Under the pieces are notes generated by a model. That model was not told the DNA's origin. It saw nothing but the letters and a program-made list of their open reading frames with translations, and ran no database searches. The position numbers and the translations under genes are program-made. Below, in pieces: positions 12,250 through 22,475 of a DNA stretch of 64,000 nucleotides. The stretch's first letter is position 1. Each line of letters begins with the position of its first letter. Origin of the DNA: Mercurialis annua. Lineage: Eukaryota; Streptophyta; Magnoliopsida; Malpighiales; Euphorbiaceae. Where the stretch lies: positions 42,314,651-42,378,650 of the forward strand of contig NC_065571.1 in NCBI RefSeq assembly GCF_937616625.2. The letters run 5' to 3'.

Positions 12250-12346
12250 CCTGACGCGTGACTGACACACAATTGTGACGCGCGTGTCAGACGCATGTCA
12301 AACGCGTTTCTGACGCATTTTTGACCTATTCTGACGCGTTTTTGAC
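12250..12346. repeat. Cluster of TGACGCG motifs
   Basis: The heptamer TGACGCG or close variants (TGACGCA, CAGACGCA, CAAACGCG) recurs about eight times in roughly 95 bp, with mostly 10-20 bp between copies. It is markedly richer in GC and CpG than its surroundings. No function can be assigned. Confidence 0.7.
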
Positions 12347-12654
12347 TTTCTTTTATTTGTTTTGTGTGTTGTGTTGCATTCTCATTAAAAATGTATTAAA
12401 TGTAAACTTTCAGCTTTTTGAGATGCTCATGTAATATTTCAGCAAACTTAACATTTTTGTTGTTTTCTTTCACTTTTTGTCTAGTTTTGTAATCTTCCCA
12501 AAACACTGTAAAAGGTTTTAGTTTTGGAATTGGAATAGCTAGTTCAAGAAATCTTCCAAAACCATGATTGTTTTTAAAAAAACTAAAATATGGTTAGCAG
12601 GGTTTGGTTATTTTATTAATACTAATTTAAAAATTAATTTTTAATTCAGCCACC

Positions 12655-12735
12655 GACTGCAGAGCATCAGAGGGGTGGGTCGAACCCACGCCCTCAGAGA
12701 AATGCAACATGGCCAATACTCACTTGCTCTAAAAG
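12655..12735 (-). repeat. Possible tRNA-derived SINE relic
   Basis: On the minus strand a B-box-like GGTTCGACCC follows, about 40 bp after, the weak A-box-like TAGAGCAAGTGAG. A short stem GTGGG/CCCAC frames the B box like a T arm. The acceptor and anticodon arms do not form a normal cloverleaf, so a working tRNA gene is unlikely. No TSD was found. Confidence 0.35.
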
Positions 12736-12990
12736 TCTGATTGACAGCAAGAAACAGGGTTAGTTTCTGAATTTGCACAACTTAAACAAACAATGTACTG
12801 ATTGACCTTATTATTGAAACAAACTATTCAGTTAAGTTTGAAATCAATACACAGGTTTATGCTATTTATGTATTCAAATCTTGTACTGTGCTATAAGCAG
12901 TATGTTTGGAGGATCTATAATTTTACAGAATTCTAACGAACAGATGAGTGCATCAGATTTATAGCTTTACAATACAAACAGGTGACTCGT

Positions 12991-14951
12991 TCAAAAAGTC
13001 TCTCCCTCGGGTTTCAGTTTCAAAGCAGCACTGCAAACATGGAGAGTTTCATATAAGATGAAAACCGAAATTCACTACAAAATTCAACTTTCAAAACAAG
13101 GAAAGAGCTCCAGGGGAAAATGATCTCTGTAGAGCGGGAAGGACAGATTTTACCTGTTGATACAATAGCGTTTTCCAGTTGGTTGCGGACCATCATCAAA
13201 GACGTGACCTAAATGAGCATCGCAAGCAGCACAAATGACTTCTGTACGAGGCATGAAAATGATCGACAAATCCAACTTTGACCTAACATTATTTCCTATA
13301 GGCTGATAATACGATGGCCAACCAGTTCCACTGTCAAATTTAGTCGATGACCTGCAGCACAAAACTCACTATTTTGATCAGTTAAGTTATATATTACTTT
13401 TCGCCTTATCAATTCCTACACTTTAAAATTTCGTTTTTACTAATGCTTCGAAAATTCCAAGACTATATATTTATAACCTATTCTTACAAAAAAATATCAT
13501 TTTTCCCCCGTTTCTCATTTCAGCGTTTATGTTTCCGTGTTGCATAACTTCTCGCTTTTCAATATATTTATTTTGCGCAGTAAAACATCTAGAAAAGATG
13601 AATGAAGGAAATACGTACCCAAAGAGAGGTGTATCACAACATATACAATGATATGTTCCAGGGGTTTTGGTGTTATAGTATTCCCTGAAATTTAAGAAAA
13701 ATTACAGCGATCAAAAGACATTGCCACAAAATATTCCATTGCATTTAGTTAGTGGCCTGCCTTTCTAAGTACTTTAATTCACTTGAAAAAATCATAGTCC
13801 CAGTAGACCATAGTCGGACTTGCTTGGTCGGGAGTAAGTAGATTACGGAAGTAAAATTTATCGGAAAGTAATAACTAAATTTCTTTTACTTGATTCATTT
13901 TATGAAAAGTTGGCAGTTTAACTTCCCCTTTAATTAGAATTATTCTAGAACAAAATAAATTACTTTGATTACTAAATAAGGAAATTATAATAGTTTAATG
14001 AAGTAAAAATAAAAACTTTTTGGGAAATTAAAAGCAAACCAAGCATGTTAAGTATTACCCAAGTAATAACTTCTTGGATAACAAATTTATTGTAAAGTGA
14101 ATTTTCCGAAAAGTATACGATTTTGAACCAAACAAGCCCTTAGTCTAGAGGTAGAAATATATTACTATTACTATATTCCAACCAGGAATCCCATTTCAAA
14201 CCTACCCCTCCCTTATTCTAGCTAAAAAAATCAATTTTAAAGGAAGTTTTTAAACCAAACATCACAAACAAACAACTTCAGAATCATTCAGTAAAAGAAT
14301 GTTATGCAGTGCAGTTATAAAACCATACCCAGTGAAAGCCCTTTCGGTGCCCTTTTGACGCGTTACGTAAAATTGTTGAGGTGTAAGCCTTGTCTTCCAT
14401 TCATCTTCATTTATAGAGGCGTATTTAGCCTTCCCTGCATCTACAAAAGGCAGAAAAATAAAATCAAACAGCTGAAGGCTAATATGTGATCATGAAAGGA
14501 TGATCATCTAGAGTCAAGAAACTTCAACAAGTTAGCAATTAAAAAACTTGATTTCTTCAGCCCTTTCATATTCAGACTAATCCCACTCTAGGGGAGTCAA
14601 ACTAGCCCCACGTTTTAAACAACTGTATAAGTACGGTTTGAACCATCGACCTCACTTGACCAAAAGTCCGGAGAACGTCTCACCAACTCATATACGCCTT
14701 GGGTCAATTTCTTTATTACATTTACGTTAAGAAGAGAGAGAGAGAGAGAGTCGAATAAAAATAGAAATACCTTGGAGATTGTCTGGTTTGGGGGAAGAAG
14801 CAGAGGAACCCATAGCTCGAACAGAGGAACAGATTGTTATTGGAGGAGGAGAGTTTAAGGTACGGAATTGGGTTACTTTGGAAGAAATGGATAATGTTGT
14901 GGTTGGTAAGCTAAAGCTTATGTTATTACAAACTCTGAAACGCAGTGCCAT
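12991..14951 (-). CDS. MSRB1: Peptide methionine-(R)-sulfoxide reductase B, plastid type (MSRB1-like)
   Basis: Five exons join in frame to a 196-residue protein: 14951-14771, 14434-14329, 13684-13619, 13351-13154, 13030-12991. All introns are GT-AG. The first ~60 residues are rich in Ser and Thr and poor in acids, like a chloroplast transit peptide. The SelR domain follows. Two zinc CxxC pairs (Cys109/112 in HCICCDTPL, Cys158/161 in [12 protein letters not shown]) and the catalytic Cys181 (KRYCINS) are present. At the usual resolving-cysteine position, [11 protein letters not shown] has Thr127; the known plastid MSRB1 (1-Cys) type also has Thr there and is thought to depend on other thiol donors. 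The enzyme reduces the R form of methionine sulfoxide in oxidised proteins. Length fits the family (about 200 aa). Introns 1 and 2 carry an AG microsatellite and a MITE. No break is visible; function by family is confident. Confidence 0.96.
13806..14145. mobile_element. MITE in MSRB1 intron 2
   Basis: The intron segment begins GGACTTGCTTGGTCGGGAGT and ends, on the complement, GGGCTTGTTTGGTTCAAAAT, giving imperfect inverted termini. Its left end resembles the left end of the larger element at 47627-48866 (CTTGGTTGGGGGTAAATAGA). A TAGTC sequence occurs on both sides, but the exact TSD is uncertain. It adds about 340 bp to the intron and does not touch splice sites. Confidence 0.6.
14733..14750. 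repeat. (AG)9 microsatellite in MSRB1 intron 1
   Basis: A perfect AG dinucleotide run lies about 20 bp beyond the exon 1 donor site. On the transcribed strand it reads CT, a pyrimidine-rich tract near the 5' splice site. Confidence 0.95.
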
Positions 14952-15161
14952 TCTTCTCCAGATCCTGCTTCCTTGCTTAGTATTATCTAGTCAATTTTTC
15001 ATAAAATATAAATTAAAGCAGTGCATTATTATCCATAAAAATTGAAGTACTGTCTAACATGTTAATATTTGCTCAACTAAGAAAATACAATAAATTTTTA
15101 TACTTTTTACCTAAAAAAATTATATGTTTAAGAATTACAATCTTATGATCTAAACTAAACA

Positions 15162-15197
<36 letters not shown>

Positions 15198-15869
15198 TAA
15201 AAAAGGGCTATTGTTATAATAATAAAAAAAAATCTTCATCTTTTGCATTTTTTTTTCAATTTAGGCAAATTTAACCAAACATAACATCTTTCATCTCAAC
15301 CTTTTATCTTTTGACATAAAAAAATTCTAACTTTTCATTTTTGACATTTTCTAACCAAATGTTTTATCTGATATCGCACTGTCAATTAAAACAGTCAAAA
15401 CATCCTTTATTGAAAACAAACATAACACCTAAAACAACACTATAAGATGAAAAGTTTAAAAAAGTAAGATGCCACATTTAGTAACATGTACTTGAATCGG
15501 AAAAAAAAAAATGTAAAATATAGAAATATTTTTATGACTATGACCCTATTAAAAATTGAGAAATCATTCTAAATCACAATCATAGATTGTCATCGGAGCC
15601 TTCCAATAGCATACTCATCATTTTATAAAGTACAAATCAAATTAATAAAGCTAATAGAGCGCCAATTGAAAAGATGGTGGATTGACCAAAACCAATATTG
15701 TTTCTTCGAAATACAATTTCAAAAAAACTTTTAAGAGATAAAGAAAATTAACTCTGTAAGAGAACTGCTGCAAAACAGCATCTTACTTTTACAAGTCTTT
15801 CTCGTATACCATAAATTACTAATTATACTGCTAATCCAGCAACACAGCTCAGATCTGAGATCTAGAAAC
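14952..15869. other. MSRB1-eIF2beta spacer
   Basis: Both neighbours are transcribed leftwards, so this 918-bp spacer holds the MSRB1 promoter and 5' UTR and the eIF2-beta 3' UTR. It is AT-rich with an AAT microsatellite (15162-15197). No gene or clear promoter motif was recognised. Confidence 0.5.
15162..15197. repeat. (AAT)12 microsatellite
   Basis: A perfect AAT trinucleotide run lies in the spacer upstream of MSRB1. Confidence 0.95.
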
Positions 15870-18800
15870 TCATGTCCCAGCATTTCTGCGGCCAACACGG
15901 GCAACAAAACCAGCTTTAATTGGGGCAACTGATCGTCCAGAACCACACTGCACACAAATAATAAACAAAATGAAAACCATAAGAGATCAGATCAAGCCAG
16001 AAAAACTAATTTTCAAGAAATGCAAGGCTTTACAGCCAGCTAAAGTGGACATCAACTGCTATTTAGACATCAAGGTGAAAGTTGTAATATATAGGAAGAG
16101 TCGATTCTCAGCATTGCCTCTTAAGGGTGTGCACAAATCAAACCAAACCGATAAATTTAGTTTGGTTTGGTTCGACAATATAAAAGAGTTCTGATTTTCG
16201 GTTTTGGAAGTAAAAAAGTCTTAAATTCAGTTTTGGTGGAAACCAAACTGGACCGAAAAATCAAAATTTATGGGAACTTGGAATCATCTTAGGCTTTAAT
16301 CAAGAACAAAAAATAAGAAATTCATGGAGTATCATGTCAATAACAGCAAAACAAATAATATTCTGGAAAAATCAGTTACATAATCAAAGAAAAACAATAC
16401 AGATAAGGAATCCTAACAGGTACAAGTATCTTTCATGAATTAGACAATAACAAATTGTAGGCAAAGCATTAACCACTATTTTCACCATGGACATTTAATA
16501 TGTTTCCAAAATTATCAAAATATTCCTTAATGCTCTACAAGCCATTTTTTACAAATTATATTACAAAGATAGATACAATATCATGATAACAACAAAACAA
16601 ACAATTTCCTTGTAACGTTTCATGAATTGACATCATAATTAAAAAAAAAATTCAAGGCCTCATAGTAATGTGTCTCAGTCACGAATTACACAATCCAACA
16701 ATGTAGGCAAACAATTAAAAAATGATCATTGGCCACCTTGCCATGTTTGTAAATAATCAGACTAAAATCATCTAAAAAAAATCAAAGTATGATAAAATCT
16801 AGATAAATTAGCATATCAAATAAATACCACACAGATAAATAACATTTAATTGGAAGTAAAAGTGTTACACATAAGGCCTCAGAGCTATGTATCTCGGTCA
16901 TGAATTAGACAATCCGACAATGTAGGCAAATAATCAATCATCATAGGCCACTTCACAGCACTTGCAAATTGTATATAAATTATCCTACCAAATAAACAAT
17001 AAACAACACACAAATAAAAAAAAAGTGAATTGATAGTAGAGCTGTTCACATAAGGCCTCAGAGCTATATGTCTCGGTCATGAATTAGAAAATCCGACAAT
17101 GTAGGCAAATAATCAATCATCATAGGCCACTTCAAATAATTAACATGCCAAATAAACATTACACAAATAAATAACAGTGAATTGATAGTAGAACTATTCA
17201 TATATGGCCTCAGAGCTATATCTATCGGTCATGAATTATACAATCTGACAATGTAGGCAAATAATCAATCATCATAGGCCACTTCACAGCATTTGCAAAT
17301 CGTAAATAAATTATCATGCCAAATAAACACCACAAATAAAATAATTGTGAATTGAAAGTAGAACTGTCCACACAAGGCCTCAGAGCTATATGTATCCATC
17401 ATGAATTAGACAATCTGACAATGTAGGCAATAATCATTCATCATAGGCCACTTCACAGCATTTGCAAATTGTAGATAAATTATCATGCCAAATAAACAAC
17501 GCACAAATAAAAAAAAAGCGAATTGATAGTAGAGCTGTTCACATAAGGCCTCAGAGCTATATGTCTCGGTCATGAATTAGACAATCCGACAATGTAGGCA
17601 ATAATCAATCATCATAGGCCACTTCAAATTATTATCATACCAAATAAATACCACAAAGAAATAACAGTGAGTAGATAGTAGAGCTGGTCATATAAGGCCT
17701 CAGATCTATATATCTCGGTCATGAATTATACAATCTGACAATGTAGGCAAAAAATCAATCATCATAGGCCACTTCACAGCATTTGCAAATTGTAGATAAA
17801 CTATAATACTAACACAAATAGAATAATAGTGAATTGAAAGTAGAACTGTCCATACAGCCTCAGCTATTGTCTCCATCATGAATTAGACAGTCCGACAATG
17901 TAGGCAAATAATCAATTATCATATCAGAGCTATATGTCTCCATCATGAACTAGAAAATCCGACAATGTAGGCAAACAATCAATCATCAAAGGCCACTTCA
18001 TAACATTTACAAATTATAGAAAAACTATCTTGCCAAATGAACACCGCACAAATAAATAACAGTGAATTGAAAGTAGAACTGTTCACATAAGGCCTCAGAG
18101 CTATATGTCTCTGTCATGAATTAGACAATCCTACAATAAACTAGTGGCATGGTACTTGCAGCAATAGCATTAAAAAAAATCCAGATTAAATAGCAATTTC
18201 AGAAATATTATCATGCTGATAACAGCAAAACGGACAATAGTGACAATCTGACAATGTAGGCAAGTCCTTAATCATGATGGGACACTTCAGCATATTTTCA
18301 AATGGTCATCTTAATTATGCTGGGATGTTTAATAAATTAAGTTTTTCACATTCTACACAAATCAATACCAGATCATCCAAGAGTCTTTACTTCAAGTTCA
18401 CGTTCAGTAAAATACCCTCAATGCAAGAAACAGCATAAGATGCAGTCATACAATCTCAAGCCTCGGAGATTGCTATACATAACACAATTATGCTAATTTG
18501 CGTCTAGCCTAGCAAAAAGAAATGACAACAATATAAAATCTTATGAACTATTTACCTTTTCGCAGCGGAGGAAAAAGAGACGGTTCTCCTTTGATAGAAT
18601 CGTGTCTGGACTTTTGCAACCAAGGCAAATGACATACTCATCTGTAAAGTACATACATTAGGTTTCTCAGCCAACAGAAGCAACATCTATCCATTTACGA
18701 TATTATATATTAATAATGTGAAGCCTAAGAGGAAGTGGCCAGTTAAAACACAGAAAAACACTTACTGATATATCTTCGCAAAATCCCCTCGAAATTTTTA

Positions 18801-20820
18801 GGAGCAAATCTTCCCTTCACAACTAACCTTTGCTGTCCATCCAGAGATCCACTTGTTCCCAACTCAGCCAGTAAGAAGGCCATAACATGGTCTGGTTGCC
18901 GGTGCATTCTGAATTCCCACAAATAGAAAAGGAAGATGATGCAAATATCAAACTCTAAAACAATCAAGAAATGATGCATACAGAGATAGAAATATATGAT
19001 GAATAATGTGTGTGCATCTCCAACATGAACCCCCAAAAACAAATAAAAAAAAAAGCAGTGGCACTTAAATCCAATATCAGTTCTTCATATCCTTAGTAGG
19101 TAAGTCTTTCCTACAGACAGTACTACTTAAAAGGAAAAATACAAACTCTCATAACAGTAAGCAAAATCATTTCAAATAATCAACAGTGAGTGAAGCATAA
19201 CACAAGTTATCCTTCTTGGTCTTTATTCAGAGTAAGAAGGCATAAGAGAGGAAAGCAGCATATACTTACGTCTTGCAGAGATCCATGAAATTCACAAAAA
19301 CAGTCTTCTTTGTCCCCTCGCGAAGCACCTGTGGAGGCCGCATTACAGTTCTCCGCCTATCTCCAGCAAGCTCTGGATTGTTCTCACGCAAAATGTTGAA
19401 AACCCTACCAAGGAGCTGCTTGTATGATATTAAAAAGAAAACAAATATGTTAGCACGGCACGCTAGAGATAAAAACGAGAAACAAGGACTATTATTCAAT
19501 GAATACTAACGTTCAATTGTTGTTCACAGCTACATAAAGGAAAATACATACATTGCAATTACAAAATATTAGAACCAAATAGAAAATTTAGTAACCTAAA
19601 CTTTTCATGATGCTAAAGTATGATTTAATATGTGAACAAATAAAATCTCAAGAATAAAGCTTCTTCAAAGTACAAACATTCTGCTCAGGTTTCACAATAG
19701 CAACCTTCAAAAAGTTGAAGCATACTTTCAAAACAACCTTTTTATTTAAAAGGTGCAATACATTAACATTTCATAAAAGTAATATACTGCATCTAATATT
19801 CAGCAGTTTAAGAAAAATTATAGTACCAATTTCAAGTTAATTCCTTCTAAACCCATCTAAGCAAAATTAGTTCGTCAAAAATCCTAACTTCCTAATTTGA
19901 CTTGGATATGGAATTGATACTGCTGCATCAACTACACTGCCATCAATAAACATACAAGAAAGATACAAAACATAGATAGCATTTACATAAGTCCAACTTT
20001 AAATACCTCCTCATACTCATAGTCACGGTCAGTCCCCTCCCATGGATAAAGCTGTTGTTGCACCACAAGTCCTTCTCCTTCCTCCTCCTCTCCTACATGA
20101 TCTGAAAAAAGGAGCCTCTTAGATTCCATGAAACAAGTATCAATGATGGACTGAAATCTTGAAATATATGTGCAATTTAAATGTAAAGATTGTAAATTCT
20201 TACCATCCAACTCTTCCCCTGCATCAGGGGTCTCTTCATCCAAAATACTGGTTTCTACCTAAAATATCACATCAAGTGTCAAAAAACATTAGTTTCCGCC
20301 GAGAGTATAAATACACATAACTTGAATTTGACGTCAATCATCCGTTGTCATGCGAAAAAAGGGAACTTACAGGTTTCTTCTTCTTCTTTTTCAAACCAGT
20401 AAAAGCACTATCAATCCCATCAGAGACTGCAATCAAAAGCAAGTCAGCCCCTCATCAAACCAATATCAACAACTTCAAGTAGTACAAAATGCAAACTAAC
20501 TAAAAGATACCTGACAAATTTTCAGTTTTCTCAGCAAGCTTATTTACAGAGTCATCTACAATATCCTGCATTACAACCTTCTTCTTTTTCTTCTTCTTGG
20601 TAGGATCGAAAGGCGCAAGCTGCAACGAAACCGAACCGAAAATCAAACATCTAAACATCAGCTCACAAAGTGATAAATAAACCACCTAACCTAACAAAAC
20701 TAGCAAAATTAATGAAATTTTAAACAAAATTAGCAAAATTAATGAAATTTTTTAAAGGGTATTGTCACTTACTTCCGGGACCTCGTCCTTCAAATCGTTA
20801 CTCACATTATCGTCCGTCAT
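15870..20820 (-). CDS. EIF2BETA: Eukaryotic translation initiation factor 2, beta subunit
   Basis: Nine exons give a 271-residue protein: 20820-20773, 20619-20511, 20426-20371, 20258-20204, 20101-20007, 19415-19270, 18908-18766, 18641-18556, 15947-15870. The protein starts [16 protein letters not shown]. Its N-terminal half is charged, with two lysine blocks (KKKKKKK after [12 protein letters not shown] after TGL), the boxes that in this family contact eIF5 and the eIF2B exchange factor. The core ([49 protein letters not shown]) matches the eIF2beta/eIF5 domain. A C2-C2 zinc finger uses Cys223, Cys226, Cys244 and Cys247, with the final Cys in the last exon. eIF2-beta is part of the trimer that carries initiator tRNA to the 40S subunit. 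The length fits plant homologues (about 270 aa) and all phases match. Intron 8 is 2.6 kb and holds tandem repeats. No defect is visible. Confidence 0.97.
16132..16275. mobile_element. hAT-type MITE end in eIF2beta intron 8
   Basis: The left end TAAGGGTGTGCACAAATCAA, followed by AAACCAAACCGA repeats, resembles the TAGGGGTGTGCA end of the complete hAT MITE at 22114-22401. A matching right end is not seen, so this copy looks truncated. Confidence 0.5.
16640..18290. repeat. Degenerate ~150-180 bp tandem repeats in eIF2beta intron 8
   Basis: A unit starting near AAGGCCTCAGAGCTATATGT, then GGTCATGAATTAGACAATC, then CGACAATGTAGGCAAATAAT, then CATCATAGGCCACTTC recurs at about 16654, 16873, 17052, 17214, 17374, 17545, 17694, 17852 and 18089. 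A partial copy lies near 17926 and a worn one near 18240. Spacings are 149-179 bp for the central copies. Unit ends vary by small deletions, and neighbouring copies are more alike in the middle than at the edges. The array fills most of the intron that separates the last zinc-finger cysteine from the rest of the protein. No open frame runs through it. Confidence 0.92.
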
Positions 20821-20836
20821 GTTTTCTGCAAAATAC

Positions 20837-21011
20837 AAACCCTAATAAACAAAACAGTCAATAAAAATCAATGGATATGAACAAAAAAAGAATGCGAACC
20901 TTAATAGAGTATTTAAATCGGAGCCAAGAGAATCAAATTCAATTGAAGAAAACTAATTGAAAAGGCTGCCTTTTTAGTCGAGTGTTGCTTGAGATTATTA
21001 GATTAGGGTTT
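20837..21011 (-). promoter_or_regulatory. Telo-box motifs upstream of eIF2beta
   Basis: The plant telo-box AAACCCTAA occurs at 20837-20845 on the plus strand and again, as TTAGGGTTT, at 21003-21011, both within 190 bp upstream of the start codon. Such motifs are known to be enriched near the starts of plant translation and ribosomal-protein genes. The transcription start was not located, so these could lie in the promoter or the 5' UTR. Confidence 0.45.
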
Positions 21012-21039
21012 TCTTGAAGATAAAAAAAGGCGACCGATG

Positions 21040-21330
21040 CGTGTTTGCCCCTTAAATTTTGGCTTTCTAATATTTAGGTCAAACACATATTTAGGTCCCT
21101 GCACTATTACTCTTTTCCAACTTAAGTCCCTGAACTATAAAACGTTTAAAATAAGTCCCTACACTATTAAAAACATCTATTTTAAGTCCCTATCATTGCG
21201 CAAGTTAACGGAATATGGATGACGTTAACAATTACATATCAAAAATGCTATTTTGGTCTCTGCATTATCATTTTTTTCCAAGTTGAGTCCTTACACTATT
21301 AGAAACATCAATTTTAAGTCTTTCCATCAC
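21040..21330. repeat. Repeated TAAGTCCCTGCACTATTA-type segments
   Basis: Short variants of TTTAGGTCCCTGCACTATTA and TTTTAAGTCCCTACACTATT recur five or six times, about 40-70 bp apart, all in one direction. This looks like one arm of a foldback-type repeat; I could not find the other arm. No coding signal. Confidence 0.45.
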
Positions 21331-21867
21331 ATAATTTAAATAATATTAATAAAAAATTTATTTTATTTTCTTTTTTAATGTTATTAAATTTTTTTAGCAT
21401 TTCCAAAGCTAGAATTATCTCCGGCCATTAATAAATTTTTTTCATTTTAATTTAAAATTGTAATTATTTAAAATTTATTAATTTAATTAAATAAAAATAA
21501 TTTTTTATTTTATACAATTAATATCATATTTTTTATTTTATACAATTAATTTCGCTTTTATCATCTACCTCGCAATCTTTAAAATATCATATTTTTAAAA
21601 ATATTTATTTTAATTTAAATAAATAAATTTATTTTGAATTAATTAATTTTGAGTCCTTACACACTTCAAGTTATATACTAATAACTTGGCTTATTACATA
21701 TAATTGTTCAATTATAAAAACACGAGGGCTTAATTATGCCCAAAAAAGACTGATCTATACTTTTGAAAAAAAGTCGAGGATTTTTTTTCTACATTTTGCC
21801 TATTTTATAGTTTATGCACCTACATCTAGGAATGGCAATGGGAAAGAGATTTCATGTTTTCCATGGG

Positions 21868-21982
21868 GTTTACCAATAAGCTATAGTTCAAATGGTATAA
21901 GCGTTAAGCAGCAAACTGTTAGGTTGTGGGTTCGATTCCTCCCATAGGCGCTCTCCCCTCCGCAAATTATCAAAAAAAAAAA
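21868..21982 (+). mobile_element. Short tRNA-derived SINE
   Basis: A 115-bp insert carries an A-box-like TAGTTCAAATGG (21884-21895) and a B box GGTTCGATTCC (21929-21939), about 33 bp apart as in a tRNA promoter. It ends in a 12-A tail and is bordered by a perfect 14-bp direct repeat ATGTTTTCCATGGG (21854-21867 and 21983-21996). Internal polymerase III promoter, A tail and long TSD together fit a SINE moved by LINE machinery. It is unusually short, with only about 40 bp beyond the tRNA-like head. Confidence 0.88.
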
Positions 21983-22113
21983 ATGTTTTCCATGGGTTCC
22001 ATATCTAATGAGGCGGTAAATCCTTATAAATCACCTCCATGGGACAGGGATAGGAGATGTTTATTCCTATCCATGAGGATGGGGAGGGGACAGGATATTG
22101 TCACCATTCTATG

Positions 22114-22401
22114 TAGGGGTGTGCATTCGGTTTGAACTGAACCGAACCGAATCAAATTTTTGAGATTTTTAAAAACCGAATCGAAATTTTAGAGGAAGAA
22201 AATATTTTGAAACTGAACCAGTCCGTTCGTTCGGTTATTTCGGTTCAGTTCGGTTATTTCGGTTCGGTTTACATGTAAGTCAGAATTTTTTTACACTCAA
22301 AACCTAACCGAACTGACGAACCGAAATTTATGTCCAATTTCTAACCGAACCGAATTTGTCGGTTCGGTTTTTCAATTTTAGTTCGATTTTGCACACCCCT
22401 A
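22114..22401. mobile_element. hAT MITE with perfect 12-bp TIRs
   Basis: This 288-bp element has perfect inverted ends TAGGGGTGTGCA and TGCACACCCCTA and a perfect 8-bp TSD ATTCTATG (22106-22113 and 22402-22409). The interior repeats GGTTCGGTT and its complement AACCGAACCGAA. These are the marks of a known style of plant hAT MITE. No coding capacity. Confidence 0.93.
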
Positions 22402-22475
22402 ATTCTATGGAGATCCTCATCCCCGTTCCAATGGGAACCCAATATTTATACATACATACAAAATTATTATTTTTT

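Noticed and set aside
12655..12735. A functional tRNA gene on the minus strand
   Set aside because: There is a B box and T-arm-like stem, but no proper acceptor pairing, D arm or anticodon arm; a SINE relic is more likely.
14779..15045. 88-codon plus-strand frame over the MSRB1 first exon
   Set aside because: It is the antisense shadow of the transit-peptide exon, which has good splice joins and a matching family domain on the minus strand.
16640..18290. CRISPR-like array (repeat plus spacer pattern)
   Set aside because: The units are long, degenerate and alike over their full length, and lie in a nuclear intron; they are ordinary tandem repeats.
21881..21955. A genuine tRNA gene with A and B boxes
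   Set aside because: The sequence is followed by an A tail and bounded by a 14-bp TSD, and the cloverleaf is incomplete; it is a SINE.
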